Shown here: piece by piece, positions 18,539-27,244 of the stretch
How the letters are laid out: each line of letters opens with the position of its first letter
Position numbering within the stretch: position 1 is the stretch's first letter
Source: Pedobacter sp. MC2016-15
GTDB lineage: Bacteria > Bacteroidota > Bacteroidia > Sphingobacteriales > Sphingobacteriaceae
NCBI RefSeq assembly: GCF_026239695.1
Contig: NZ_JAPIVS010000009.1
Coordinates: 62,001-126,000 of the forward strand
Direction: 5' to 3'
DNA: 64,000 nt
Program-made: the position numbers and the translations under genes
The notes under the pieces: generated by a model
Told to the model about the DNA's origin: nothing
Seen by the model: the letters and a program-made list of their open reading frames with translations, nothing else
Databases searched by the model: none

Positions 18539-19042
18539 ATGTATAAGGTAAAAGTAAATGATGCCCATGACTTTGAGTTGTATGCAGAAAATGGTGTTGT
18601 CAAGCTTGATGGAGAAACCCTTGATCTGAATGTTAAGGAACTCGCAGGCGGGCATCTGCATGTGATCCATCAGCATAAATCTTACCGGGCAGAAATTGTT
18701 TCGCAGAATCCTGATGATAAAACGGTAGCTGTGAAAGTAAATGGCAGGTTGTATGAGGTGACTGTGGAAGACCAATATGATCGCCTGTTAAAAGCGATGG
18801 GACTTAATGGTGTGGCAGGGAAACTGGCCCTGGAAATCAAGGCACCTATGCCGGGCCTGGTACTGAGCATTAATGTAAGCGAAGGACAAGAAATAAAAAA
18901 AGGTGATAGCCTGCTGGTACTGGAGGCAATGAAAATGGAAAATATGCTCAAGGCCACTACTGATGGTGTTGTGAAGAAGATTTTTGCGGGTAAAGGGGAT
19001 AAGGTAGAAAAAGGGCAGGTACTGATAGAGTTTACGGCATAA
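18539..19042 (+). CDS. Biotin carboxyl carrier protein, orphan
   Basis: Biotinylated carrier subunit of an acyl-CoA carboxylase or decarboxylase, 167 residues. The C-terminal biotinyl domain (about 95-165) has EAMKMEN with biotin-accepting Lys132, plus the second hairpin GDKVEKGQVL. The N-terminal part is a small beta domain. No carboxylase or carboxyltransferase subunit lies nearby in this window, so the holoenzyme is elsewhere; propionyl/methylmalonyl-CoA or acetyl-CoA carboxylase is possible. Three bases after the DUF4159 gene. Confidence 0.88.
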   Translation: MYKVKVNDAHDFELYAENGVVKLDGETLDLNVKELAGGHLHVIHQHKSYRAEIVSQNPDDKTVAVKVNGRLYEVTVEDQYDRLLKAMGLNGVAGKLALEIKAPMPGLVLSINVSEGQEIKKGDSLLVLEAMKMENMLKATTDGVVKKIFAGKGDKVEKGQVLIEFTA

Positions 19043-19076
19043 AAAAAAGCAGTAGTGTTAAACTACTGCTTTTTTT
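19043..19076. terminator. Bidirectional terminator between carrier protein and gldJ
   Basis: Stem AGCAGTAGT (19049-19057) with ACTACTGCT (19062-19070), flanked by an A run upstream and a T run downstream, so it can stop both the plus-strand run and the convergent gldJ transcript. Confidence 0.88.
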
Positions 19077-19090
19077 GACTTTGGTAAGCC

Positions 19091-20713
19091 TTATCTTTTC
19101 TTCGCATTAAATGGCTTCTGTTGTTTAGGTTTAAACTGCGGTTTGCCACCAGGATTGATTTCTGATGCTCCTAACATTGTCATCGCACATCTAAAGCCAA
19201 TATCGGCAGTTGATTCATCCTGTTGCAGGTATCTTCTTGTTGCAGGATTTAACCATAGTGCCTGGTCATCCCATGATCCGCCTTTGTAAACCCTTGATTT
19301 ATTGTTTACCAGGGTAATCTCGCCATAAAGTTTGTTTTCTTCATCGCGGTAGCCTCTCTGGTCAGCCATGTAGGTGGTGCCATTTGTAGGGTTTGCCTGA
19401 GGGTCTGCAGTGTTGGCAGCTACAGCTGCTTGTTTTTCTGCCCAGGTCTGTTTTCTGCCAGATACAGCAGGGGTCATAATTGGCCTGTTATATTTGTCTT
19501 TTTCCAGCTTTCCTGTCACCTGATCAGCGATTTTTTTATCCTGGAAGTTGTTACCACGATACGGGTTTAATGCTTCTGCATCTCCGAATGTGTTAGAACG
19601 GTAAACGTCAGATACCCATTCGTTCACGTTACCTGCCATGTTGTATAAACCAAAATCGTTGGGAACGTAGGCGCGAACAGGTACAGTGATACTTCCCTTA
19701 TCGTTCAGTGAACCTCCCACACCCATGTAATCACCCTTGGTTCTTTTAAAGTTGGCAAGGATCAAACCGCGGGTTTTACTTTTAGCGGAGGCGATACCTA
19801 AACCATCCCACGGATAGATTTTATTGTTATTGATATTTTCGTATTCTGTGTTTCCGATCAGGCCCAGTGCGGCATATTCCCATTCTGCTTCCGTAGGTAA
19901 ACGGTAAGGTTGTTTCAGGATACCGTCTTCCAGTCTTACATTTCTGGTGGCTCCGCCTTTCACTGGCTTACCATCAGCAGCAAGCGCTCCCTGTGGGCTC
20001 AGATCTTTCATTGCCCTTTTACCTTTGTCATCATACTGGCCATTTTGGTACAGGTCCGTTGTAAATGGTCCGGTAGGACGTGGCGTCATAGTAGCTGTAC
20101 TGCCTTTCTTTCCGCTTTGAGCACTGTACATATCCTTGTACGAAGACATGTAACCCTGTTCCCTTAGCAGGGATTCGTTTACGATGTCTGTTCTCCATGA
20201 GCAATATCTCTGTGCCTGTTCCCATGAAACCCCTACAACAGGGTAATCCTGATAGGCCGGATGTCTCAGGTAGTTGTCTACATAAGGCTCATTGTATGAA
20301 AGTGGTCTGCGCCACACCAGCGTGTCTGGAAGTTCATTATAATAATATTCGTAATTTGTTGGGTCTACCCTCCTGATCCAGTTCAGGTACTCCAGCCAGT
20401 TGGTGTTTGATACTTCCGTTTCATCCATGTAGAAAGATGAAACTGTAGTTTCCCTTTTGTGGTTATAATCTTTCAGTTCCTGACCAGGGATGCCGATGGC
20501 ACTACCGCTCATCACAAACACCCCACCTTCAATTTCAACCAGACCTGGTCCGGGCCCGCGCCTGAACTTGGTGTTAACCTGGAACCCTCCGTTTTCTGCT
20601 CTGTTATAGGCTAATCCGGTCTTTTCTGAAGTCGCATTTTTGTTCGACTTGCAGGAAATCACTGTTGTAGCCGACAGTAAAAAAGCAAAAGAATATAAGT
20701 ATATTTTTTTCAT
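19091..20713 (-). CDS. gldJ: Gliding motility lipoprotein GldJ
   Basis: Lipoprotein of the gliding/type IX secretion machinery, 540 residues. A type II signal ends in a lipobox (TTVISC), followed by a formylglycine-generating-enzyme-like (SUMF1) domain. That domain shows VEIEGGVFVMSG, DETEVSNTNWLEYL, YRLPTEAEWEYAA, GNVNEWVSDVY, KGGSWDD and GFRCAM. It ends in a Lys/Gln/Pro-rich tail. In characterised relatives GldJ stabilises GldK and supports SprB movement. The frame extends to 20752, but ATG 20713 gives the signal peptide and follows a predicted promoter. Adjacency to porV matches the known arrangement in Flavobacterium. GldK is the main alternative, but the porV neighbourhood favours GldJ. 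Confidence 0.88.
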   Translation of the reverse strand: MKKIYLYSFAFLLSATTVISCKSNKNATSEKTGLAYNRAENGGFQVNTKFRRGPGPGLVEIEGGVFVMSGSAIGIPGQELKDYNHKRETTVSSFYMDETEVSNTNWLEYLNWIRRVDPTNYEYYYNELPDTLVWRRPLSYNEPYVDNYLRHPAYQDYPVVGVSWEQAQRYCSWRTDIVNESLLREQGYMSSYKDMYSAQSGKKGSTATMTPRPTGPFTTDLYQNGQYDDKGKRAMKDLSPQGALAADGKPVKGGATRNVRLEDGILKQPYRLPTEAEWEYAALGLIGNTEYENINNNKIYPWDGLGIASAKSKTRGLILANFKRTKGDYMGVGGSLNDKGSITVPVRAYVPNDFGLYNMAGNVNEWVSDVYRSNTFGDAEALNPYRGNNFQDKKIADQVTGKLEKDKYNRPIMTPAVSGRKQTWAEKQAAVAANTADPQANPTNGTTYMADQRGYRDEENKLYGEITLVNNKSRVYKGGSWDDQALWLNPATRRYLQQDESTADIGFRCAMTMLGASEINPGGKPQFKPKQQKPFNAKKR

Positions 20714-20739
20714 ATGTCCTAGTTGGGTAATTATGAGGA

Positions 20740-20772
20740 TAAATTTACACAAAAAAAATTCAATGCACCAAA
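20740..20772 (-). promoter_or_regulatory. Predicted gldJ promoter
   Basis: On the minus strand TTTG (20769-20772) is followed after 21 bases by TAAATTTA (20740-20747). This matches the -33/-7 layout with one deviation from TAnnTTTG. Predicted start near 20733, leaving a leader of about 20 bases. Confidence 0.4.
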
Positions 20773-20872
20773 AGAATTGCAGAATAAGATGTTAAAACGA
20801 CTTTAGATCAGTGCATTGAGCTCTTTTTCAACCGGGACTTTTTGATTGATATAATTGAATTGCTTATTTAAT

Positions 20873-20880
20873 TATATTTG
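20873..20880 (+). promoter_or_regulatory. Predicted porV -7 box
   Basis: TATATTTG matches TAnnTTTG and lies 69 bases before the porV ATG. The spacing to upstream TTG/TTTG candidates (20855, 20841) is not ideal. Confidence 0.45.
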
Positions 20881-20949
20881 AGGAAATATTACTTCTCTGA
20901 AATTGTGCAGCTTAAGGTGCTTCATGAGGTAATCTATTAATTACGGACA

Positions 20950-22131
20950 ATGAATCTCAAGCGCTTATTACAGTTTCTTTCTGTATTGCTCCTTTTAGTG
21001 CTTAATAGCACTCAGCTGATGTATGCCCAGACGCTCACCGAATCTCAGGCCAATGGCAGCAGGTTCAACAGTATCAGAACGGCTGTTCCTTTTCTGCTGA
21101 TCACGCCTGATGCAAGGGTAGGCGCAATGGGAGAAGCGGGGGTAGCCATTGCACCTGATGCCAATTCCCTGGCTATTAACCCCTCAAAAATTGCGTTTTT
21201 GGAACAACAATCGGGTTTTTCTATCTCCTACAGTCCATGGCTTAAAAATATAGCCTCAGATATTAACCTTGGCTATTTGAGCGGATTCTATAAATTGGAT
21301 GCAAACAGCACTATTGGGTCTTCCCTGCGTTATTTTTCATTGGGTAAAATACAGTTAACCGATGTCAACCAGCAGGACCTCGGAACTTTTAGTCCCAGTG
21401 AGCTGGCTGTTGATGTTACTTATGCGCGGCGTTTTGGGGATTCATTCTCTCTTGGAACAGCGCTCAGATATATCAATTCCAATATCGCAACCAATCAGTT
21501 TTCTGCAGGGCAGGATACCAGGGCCGGTCAGGCACTGGCGGTAGATGTTTCGGCATATTTCAAAAAACCTACTTACCTGCTTGGTCATGATGCGATTGTC
21601 TCAGCGGGAGTAAATATTTCTAACATCGGCACAAAAATGAGTTACTCTGACGCTGGCGATGAGTACTTTCTCCCAACTAACCTGAAGATAGGAGCAGCCG
21701 GAACCTTCATCCTGGATGACCAGAATGAAATTACAATTGCTCTGGATTTTAATAAACTACTCGTTCCCACTCAGCCATTATATAATGAGGATGGGAGTAT
21801 CCAATCGGGCAGAGACCCCAACCGTTCCGTTCCCGCGGGAATATTTGGTTCTTTCACGGATGCGCCGGGAGGGGCCGGGGAGGAATTTAAGGAGATAAAT
21901 ATTGCCTCTGGACTGGAATATTGGTACAATAAAAAGTTTGCACTGAGGGCTGGTTATTTTTATGAAAACCCTCAGAAGGGCGATAGAAGATATTTTACGA
22001 TGGGTACCGGGATAAGATATAACAATATGGAATTGAATATATCGTACCTGCTGGCCAATCCTCAGAAAAGCCCTCTGGCAAACACGCTGAGGTTTTCCCT
22101 GTTATTCAATTTTGGAGATACAGAACAATAA
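20950..22131 (+). CDS. porV: Type IX secretion outer-membrane protein PorV (LptO)
   Basis: Outer-membrane beta-barrel shuttle of the type IX secretion system, 393 residues. A signal peptide ending near LMYAQ is followed by the hallmark TAVPFLLITPDARVGAMGEAG and APDANSLAINPSKIAF. The protein ends in an aromatic beta-strand (LRFSLLFNFGD). PorV receives cargo from the SprA translocon and delivers it to the attachment complex. Divergent from gldJ and 11 bases before ispF. Confidence 0.93.
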   Translation: MNLKRLLQFLSVLLLLVLNSTQLMYAQTLTESQANGSRFNSIRTAVPFLLITPDARVGAMGEAGVAIAPDANSLAINPSKIAFLEQQSGFSISYSPWLKNIASDINLGYLSGFYKLDANSTIGSSLRYFSLGKIQLTDVNQQDLGTFSPSELAVDVTYARRFGDSFSLGTALRYINSNIATNQFSAGQDTRAGQALAVDVSAYFKKPTYLLGHDAIVSAGVNISNIGTKMSYSDAGDEYFLPTNLKIGAAGTFILDDQNEITIALDFNKLLVPTQPLYNEDGSIQSGRDPNRSVPAGIFGSFTDAPGGAGEEFKEINIASGLEYWYNKKFALRAGYFYENPQKGDRRYFTMGTGIRYNNMELNISYLLANPQKSPLANTLRFSLLFNFGDTEQ

Positions 22132-22142
22132 TATAAATACAA

Positions 22143-22622
22143 ATGAAGATAAAAGTAGGATTTGGGTTTGATGTACATCAGTTGAAGGATCAGCATCCTT
22201 TTGTGATGGGAGGGGTAACACTGGAGCATCACAAGGGGGCATTTGGTCATTCTGATGCTGATGTTTTGCTGCATGCAATTTGTGATGCACTTCTTGGAGC
22301 AGCAAACCTGCGGGATATTGGCTTTCATTTTAAAAATACTGATCCGCGCTGGAAAGGTATAAGCAGCGTGATCCTCTTACAGGAAACTGTTAAATTACTT
22401 GCTGAAAAAGGATGGACAATCGGTAATATAGATGCTATGCTTTGCCTGGAGGCCCCTAAAATTAATCCGCATATTCCTCAGATGCAGGAAAATATTTCAA
22501 AAGCTATAAACCTGCCAATAGAAGATATTTCTATCAAGGCTACAACCAATGAAACCATGGGTTTCATTGGCAGGGAAGAGGGGGTAGTAGCTTATGCTGT
22601 GTGCCTGATACAAAAATTGTAA
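22143..22622 (+). CDS. ispF: 2-C-methyl-D-erythritol 2,4-cyclodiphosphate synthase
   Basis: MEP-pathway isoprenoid enzyme that cyclises CDP-ME 2-phosphate to MEcPP, 159 residues. Zn-ligand motif GFDVHQL (Asp, His), the loop GHSDADVLLHAICDALLG and the C-terminal KATTNETMGFIGREEG signature are intact. Confidence 0.96.
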   Translation: MKIKVGFGFDVHQLKDQHPFVMGGVTLEHHKGAFGHSDADVLLHAICDALLGAANLRDIGFHFKNTDPRWKGISSVILLQETVKLLAEKGWTIGNIDAMLCLEAPKINPHIPQMQENISKAINLPIEDISIKATTNETMGFIGREEGVVAYAVCLIQKL

Positions 22623-22664
22623 AACAATTGCAGTTTCAGTGGGTTTTTATTGAAACTACTATTT

Positions 22665-22874
22665 ATGAAAAATGTAACTAAATACCTTTTTATAGCGAGT
22701 GCTGGCATATTGTTCTTATCTGCCTGTTCAATGGGTGATAAGGGAAGCGAAAATAAAGCAGATTCAGTAACTATCGATACAAATCTGGCAAATCAGAATG
22801 TGACCCCGCCAAAGGAGTCTGATACCTCACTGATCGACAGCTTGCAAACAGATACTACAGGTATGAAGAAATAA
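22665..22874 (+). CDS. Small lipoprotein
   Basis: Hypothetical 69-residue lipoprotein: a signal sequence with lipobox FLSACS, then a short acidic Asp/Ser/Thr-rich mature part (DSVTIDTNLANQ ... SLQTDTTGMKK) that looks unstructured. A TTG 15 bases upstream is in frame but ATG 22665 gives a standard signal peptide. Ends at a strong terminator. Function unknown. Confidence 0.65.
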   Translation: MKNVTKYLFIASAGILFLSACSMGDKGSENKADSVTIDTNLANQNVTPPKESDTSLIDSLQTDTTGMKK

Positions 22875-22908
22875 AAAAGGAGACCTCTGAAAAGGTCTCC
22901 TTTTTTAT
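22875..22908. terminator. Terminator after the small lipoprotein
   Basis: Stem AGGAGACCT (22878-22886) with AGGTCTCCT (22893-22901), extended by A and T runs on either side. It probably works in both directions, since the pirin gene converges on it. Confidence 0.88.
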
Positions 22909-22921
22909 GGGTTTGATATTG

Positions 22922-23794
22922 TTATTCCAGATAACCAAACTTACCCTGGTTGTAATCATCCAGTGCCTGTTTAATTTCCTCGGGTCTGTTCATTAAAAAA
23001 GGGCCGTACTGAGCGATAGGTTCGTTAATGGGTTCACCACTCAAAATCAGTACTATGCTACTATCTAATGCTTCCAAATGAATTTCCTCACCATCATGAG
23101 CAAAGTGGATAAACTGATTTTCAGCTACAACTTCATTTTCATTTACAGCTATCTTTCCTTCAACAACGAGGAATCCGGTATTGTAATCTGCAGGGAAGCT
23201 GAATGAGGCTTTTCCCCCTTTGTTCAGTCTTGCATTATATACGTGTAATGGAGTAAAAGTAGAGACGGAGCCTGCCGTACCCTTATACTCACCCGCGATC
23301 ACCTCAACTATTCCTTCCTCAGCAGGTAGCACATATTTATTCACAGTGCTATGAGAAACCGACTGATATTTTGGAGGACTCATCTTGTCCTTTGAAGGCA
23401 GATTAACCCATAGCTGCACCATTTGGAAAGTTCCGCCCTCTGTGCTGAACTTTTCTTCATGCAATTCTTTATGGAGAATCCCTTTTGCTGCAGTCATCCA
23501 TTGCACATCGCCGGGGTAGATCACACCTGTATTGCCAGAGCTGTCATGATGAGCAATTGCTCCATGATATGCCAACGTTACAGTTTCAAATCCCCGGTGC
23601 GGGTGCACGCCCACGCCTCCCTGGGCCGGCGTGGGTGCCACTTCCATTTTGGCATTATAATCCAGTAAAAAGAAAGGACTCATTTTAATTTTATATCCCT
23701 TTGGGAAGAAGTTACTCACTTTAAAGCCGTCGCCCACCAGGTGAGGAGTAGCCGGAGATAACACTGCCGAAACTGATTTTAAATGAGCATTCAT
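22922..23794 (-). CDS. Pirin-family bicupin protein
   Basis: Pirin-like protein, 290 residues, two cupin domains. The N-terminal cupin has the metal-site segment HPHRGFETVTLAYHG and GDVQWMTAAKGILHKE. Bacterial pirins are mostly uncharacterised; some have quercetin dioxygenase activity. It follows the yceI-like gene with a 27-base gap, so the two are probably co-transcribed. Confidence 0.88.
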   Translation of the reverse strand: MNAHLKSVSAVLSPATPHLVGDGFKVSNFFPKGYKIKMSPFFLLDYNAKMEVAPTPAQGGVGVHPHRGFETVTLAYHGAIAHHDSSGNTGVIYPGDVQWMTAAKGILHKELHEEKFSTEGGTFQMVQLWVNLPSKDKMSPPKYQSVSHSTVNKYVLPAEEGIVEVIAGEYKGTAGSVSTFTPLHVYNARLNKGGKASFSFPADYNTGFLVVEGKIAVNENEVVAENQFIHFAHDGEEIHLEALDSSIVLILSGEPINEPIAQYGPFLMNRPEEIKQALDDYNQGKFGYLE

Positions 23795-23821
23795 TGGATT
23801 TCTTATGAATATGCGCAGAAA

Positions 23822-24352
23822 CTACGCTTGTTTTACAAATTGTAATTCGCCTAAGATCCTTACTTCTTCACTTACCACTACGCCACCAGTTTCAAGGGCT
23901 GCATTCCATGATAAACCGAAGTCGGTTCTGTTGAACTTTCCGCTGATGCTGAATCCCGCTTTATTTTGTCCGTATAGGTCTGTAACAGTACCACCAAACT
24001 CTACATCCAGAGTAACGGGTTTAGTTACATCCTTAATGGTTAGGTCTCCACTCAGTTTATAGTCGCCGCCATTTTTTGTAAATGATGTAGATACAAATGT
24101 AATTGCCGGAAATTCTTCAGCGTTGAAGAAGTCGCCGCTTTTCAGGTGACCATCTCTGTCGCCATTACCTGTATCCACAGAATCCACACCTGCTTTGAAA
24201 GACACTGAAGCACCGTCAAAATCTTCAGACTCTGTAGTCAATTCTGCAGAAAAGTCATTGAAGCTACCTGTAACAGTAGTGATCATTAAGTGTTTAACTT
24301 TGAACTGAAGTTCGCTGTGCATTGGGTCTAAAGCCCATTTGGTAGTTGCCAT
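23822..24352 (-). CDS. YceI-family lipid-binding-like protein
   Basis: YceI-domain protein, 176 residues, a lipocalin-like beta barrel thought to bind isoprenoid lipids. Visible features are WALDPMHSELQFKVKHLMITTVTG at the start and GDLTIKDVTKPVTLDVEF in the core. There is no signal peptide, so this copy should be cytoplasmic, whereas E. coli YceI is periplasmic. First gene of a probable operon with the pirin gene. Confidence 0.88.
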   Translation of the reverse strand: MATTKWALDPMHSELQFKVKHLMITTVTGSFNDFSAELTTESEDFDGASVSFKAGVDSVDTGNGDRDGHLKSGDFFNAEEFPAITFVSTSFTKNGGDYKLSGDLTIKDVTKPVTLDVEFGGTVTDLYGQNKAGFSISGKFNRTDFGLSWNAALETGGVVVSEEVRILGELQFVKQA

Positions 24353-24388
24353 AATTATATGTTTTTAAGATTGGTTATTTGTTATACC

Positions 24389-24396
24389 CAAAATTA
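24389..24396 (-). promoter_or_regulatory. Predicted -7 box for the yceI-pirin pair
   Basis: TAATTTTG on the minus strand matches TAnnTTTG; predicted start near 24382, about 30 bases before the ATG at 24352. Confidence 0.45.
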
Positions 24397-24439
24397 GAAC
24401 TATTCAATCAGGCAGGCGTTGATGTATGATAAGAAATCG

Positions 24440-25027
24440 TTAAGCTTTGAAGTGTTTGTGTGCGAGGTCTTTGCGTACACGGCTAAGCGACTCGGGAGTG
24501 ATACCCAGGTAGGAGGCAATCATCCATTGGGGTACCCTGAGTGTAAGGTTGGGATATAATTTTACAAAATCGAGGTAACGTTCTTCTGCGGTAGCGCTTA
24601 ACAACATATTAATCCGTTTTTGCATAAAACGTATAGAGTTATTTAACATGGTACTATTCAGATCATACAGGCATGGTACGTGTTGTGCTGCATCATTGAA
24701 AAAGTTACGGGGTAGAAGGAGTGCTGTAGTGGGTTCTATGGCTTCGATATAAAAATCAGAGGGTTCATTAAAAAAGCCATTTCTTTCTCCCATCCACCAG
24801 CGTTCCGGTGCAAATTGAATCACATTTGTTTTGGCCTTGCTGTCTACAGAATAACAGCGTAGCAATCCTTCTGTTACAAAAAAGGTTTTGGTGCTGACTT
24901 CACCTGGAGAAACGATTACTTTGTTCTTCTCGTAGGTTTTAACTTTTATCTCTTTGGAGATGAGCTCAAACTGCTCGTCGGTAAGAGTGATGCGTTCTTG
25001 CAGGTAATCTTTAAACAGGTCAAGCAT
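24440..25027 (-). CDS. Crp/Fnr-family transcriptional regulator
   Basis: Regulator with an N-terminal cyclic-nucleotide-binding-like domain (about 25-115; KNKVIVSPGEVSTKTFFVTEGLLRCY). A C-terminal helix-turn-helix is at about 150-190 (WMIASYLGITPESLSRVRKDL). The 195 residues lack cysteine clusters of the Fnr type, so the signal is unknown. It follows a 53-codon Cys-rich membrane peptide gene with 12 bases between them, suggesting joint transcription. Confidence 0.88.
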   Translation of the reverse strand: MLDLFKDYLQERITLTDEQFELISKEIKVKTYEKNKVIVSPGEVSTKTFFVTEGLLRCYSVDSKAKTNVIQFAPERWWMGERNGFFNEPSDFYIEAIEPTTALLLPRNFFNDAAQHVPCLYDLNSTMLNNSIRFMQKRINMLLSATAEERYLDFVKLYPNLTLRVPQWMIASYLGITPESLSRVRKDLAHKHFKA

Positions 25028-25039
25028 ATGATTTGGCAG

Positions 25040-25201
25040 CTATTTTTTCTTAATCTCCACGTTGGAGAAGTCTACACCACATTTTCCGCATCCAGATGCA
25101 CAGCCTCCTTTTTTGGGAACCACGGATCGGTAGATGATGCGGCCAATATAGAAAAGCGCAGCCAAAAATAGAAGTCCGACTAAGATAATTTGCACGTCCA
25201 T
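25040..25201 (-). CDS. FeoB-associated Cys-rich membrane peptide
   Basis: Small gene of 53 codons. The product starts MDVQIILVGLLFLAALFYIG, one transmembrane helix, then a basic stretch and a Gly/Cys-rich segment GGCASGCGKCG (Cys34, 38, 41) with a short charged tail. This matches the FeoB-associated Cys-rich membrane protein family, thought to aid ferrous iron uptake or handle metals. No feoA or feoB gene is in this window. It lies just upstream of the Crp/Fnr regulator in the same direction. Confidence 0.8.
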   Translation of the reverse strand: MDVQIILVGLLFLAALFYIGRIIYRSVVPKKGGCASGCGKCGVDFSNVEIKKK

Positions 25202-25342
25202 GAAACAAAAATAACGAATTGGGCTACGACAGCCGTCTGCAAAGTGTCAATTTCTTTTGTTACGGCCCTTGTATAGCTTAGCCTTTTCGCAAAATATATG
25301 ACATTGCCCTAGCGGATAGGATGATATATTAAAAATTTACGT

Positions 25343-25350
25343 TATCTTTG
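25343..25350 (+). promoter_or_regulatory. Predicted typA -7 box
   Basis: TATCTTTG matches TAnnTTTG and lies 22 bases before the typA ATG. Predicted start near 25357. Confidence 0.55.
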
Positions 25351-25372
25351 CGCCAAAATTAGGGCGCATTTT

Positions 25373-27178
25373 ATGCAAAAAATAAGAAATATAGCTATTA
25401 TAGCACACGTTGACCACGGTAAAACTACATTGGTTGATAAGATCTTACACACTTGTTCTATCTTTCGTGACAACGAACAAACAGGTGACTTGATACTTGA
25501 TAACAACGACCTTGAGAGAGAACGTGGTATTACCATCGTTTCCAAGAACGTTTCAGTAATGTATAAAGACACTAAAATCAACATTATTGATACTCCTGGT
25601 CACGCCGATTTCGGTGGTGAGGTAGAGCGTGTATTGAAAATGGCTGATGGCGTTTTGTTATTATGTGATGCATTTGAAGGTGCGATGCCTCAAACTCGTT
25701 TCGTAACACAGAAAGCGCTTTCATTAGGTCTTAAGCCTATCGTTGTTGTAAACAAAGTTGATAAAGAGAACTGCCGTCCTGAAGAGGTTTATGAGCAGAT
25801 TTTCGAATTATTCTTCAACCTTGAAGCTACAGAAGAGCAATTAGACTTCCCTGTAATCTACGGTTCATCAAAACAAGGATGGATGAGTACTGATTACACT
25901 AAACCAACTACAGATATCTTCCCGTTACTTGATGCTGTTGTAGCAAACATTCCACCTCCGCCAATGCTGGAAGGAACATTGCAGATGCAAATCACTTCAC
26001 TGGATTATTCATCTTTCGTTGGACGTATCGCAGTTGGACGTGTTCACCGCGGAACAATTAAAGAAAACCAACCGGTAACGTTGATTAAACGTGATGGTAA
26101 AATGGTAAAATCAAGAGTAAAAGAATTATATACATTTGAAGGTCTTGGAAAGATCCGTACTACTGAAGTAAAATCAGGTGATATCTGCGCTGTGGTAGGT
26201 ATTGAAGGATTTGATATCGGTGATACCATCGCTGATTTTGATGCTCCGGAGCAACTGCCGGTAATCAAAATTGATGAGCCTACAATGAACATGTTGTTCA
26301 CTATCAATAACTCTCCATTCTTCGGTAAAGAAGGTAAATTTGTTACTTCTCAGCGTATTAAAGAACGTTTATACAAAGAGATGGAAAAAAACCTTGCCCT
26401 GAAAGTGGTTGAGACTGAATCTCCGGATGCTTATTTGGTATACGGAAGGGGTATTCTCCATTTATCGGTATTGATCGAGACTATGCGTCGTGAAGGATAC
26501 GAAATTCAGGTTGGACAGCCACAGGTTATTATCAAAGAAATTGATGGTAAAAAATGTGAGCCTGTTGAGACCCTGATCGTAGACGTTCCAGGTGATGTTG
26601 CCGGTAAGGTAATTGAGCTGGTGACACAACGTAAAGGTGAGCTTCTGATCATGGAGCCAAAAGGTGATCTTCAGCATTTGGAGTTTGAAATTCCTGCACG
26701 TGGTATCATCGGATTAAGAAACAACGTATTAACTGCAACAGGTGGTGAAGCCATTATGGCTCACCGTTTCAAAGCTTACGAGCCTTGGAAAGGTACTATC
26801 CCTGGAAGGTTAAATGGTGTTTTGATCTCTATGGAAAAAGGTAGCACAACTGCTTATTCTATTGATAAATTACAGGACCGTGGCCGTTTCTTCGTAGATC
26901 CGGGAGTTGATGTTTACGAAGGACAGATTATGGGTGAGCACATCCGTGATAATGACCTGGTAGTTAACCTGGTTAAAGGAAAACAATTGACTAACATGCG
27001 TGCTTCAGGTACTGATGACAGTCAGCGTATTGCTCCTGCAATTAAATTCTCACTGGAAGAAGCGATGGAATATATCCAGGCTGATGAGTACATTGAAGTA
27101 ACTCCTGTAAGTATGCGTTTACGTAAAATCTTCTTAACAGAGAATGAGCGTAAAATCAAAGGAAAACAATTCCAATAG
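25373..27178 (+). CDS. typA: Ribosome-associated GTPase TypA/BipA
   Basis: Translational GTPase of the EF-G-like group, 601 residues, involved in ribosome assembly and stress adaptation. G motifs are AHVDHGKTT (G1), RERGITI (G2), DTPGHADF (G3) and NKVDKE (G4), followed by EF-Tu-like domain 2, an EF-G C-like domain and the TypA-specific C-terminal domain (GRLNGVLISMEKGSTTAYSI). A single-gene unit between its own promoter and a terminator. Confidence 0.97.
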   Translation: MQKIRNIAIIAHVDHGKTTLVDKILHTCSIFRDNEQTGDLILDNNDLERERGITIVSKNVSVMYKDTKINIIDTPGHADFGGEVERVLKMADGVLLLCDAFEGAMPQTRFVTQKALSLGLKPIVVVNKVDKENCRPEEVYEQIFELFFNLEATEEQLDFPVIYGSSKQGWMSTDYTKPTTDIFPLLDAVVANIPPPPMLEGTLQMQITSLDYSSFVGRIAVGRVHRGTIKENQPVTLIKRDGKMVKSRVKELYTFEGLGKIRTTEVKSGDICAVVGIEGFDIGDTIADFDAPEQLPVIKIDEPTMNMLFTINNSPFFGKEGKFVTSQRIKERLYKEMEKNLALKVVETESPDAYLVYGRGILHLSVLIETMRREGYEIQVGQPQVIIKEIDGKKCEPVETLIVDVPGDVAGKVIELVTQRKGELLIMEPKGDLQHLEFEIPARGIIGLRNNVLTATGGEAIMAHRFKAYEPWKGTIPGRLNGVLISMEKGSTTAYSIDKLQDRGRFFVDPGVDVYEGQIMGEHIRDNDLVVNLVKGKQLTNMRASGTDDSQRIAPAIKFSLEEAMEYIQADEYIEVTPVSMRLRKIFLTENERKIKGKQFQ

Positions 27179-27190
27179 GATTTAGATTAT

Positions 27191-27231
27191 AAAAGTAAAG
27201 GGGCTGTATCATTGATACAGCCCCTTTTTTT
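27191..27231. terminator. Terminator between typA and the DJ-1 gene
   Basis: A 14-bp perfect stem (27197-27210 with 27214-27227; core GGGGCTGTATC/GATACAGCCCC) with a 3-base loop and T run. It sits between convergent genes and can serve both. Confidence 0.92.
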
Positions 27232-27244
27232 ATTGCTAATTTAC

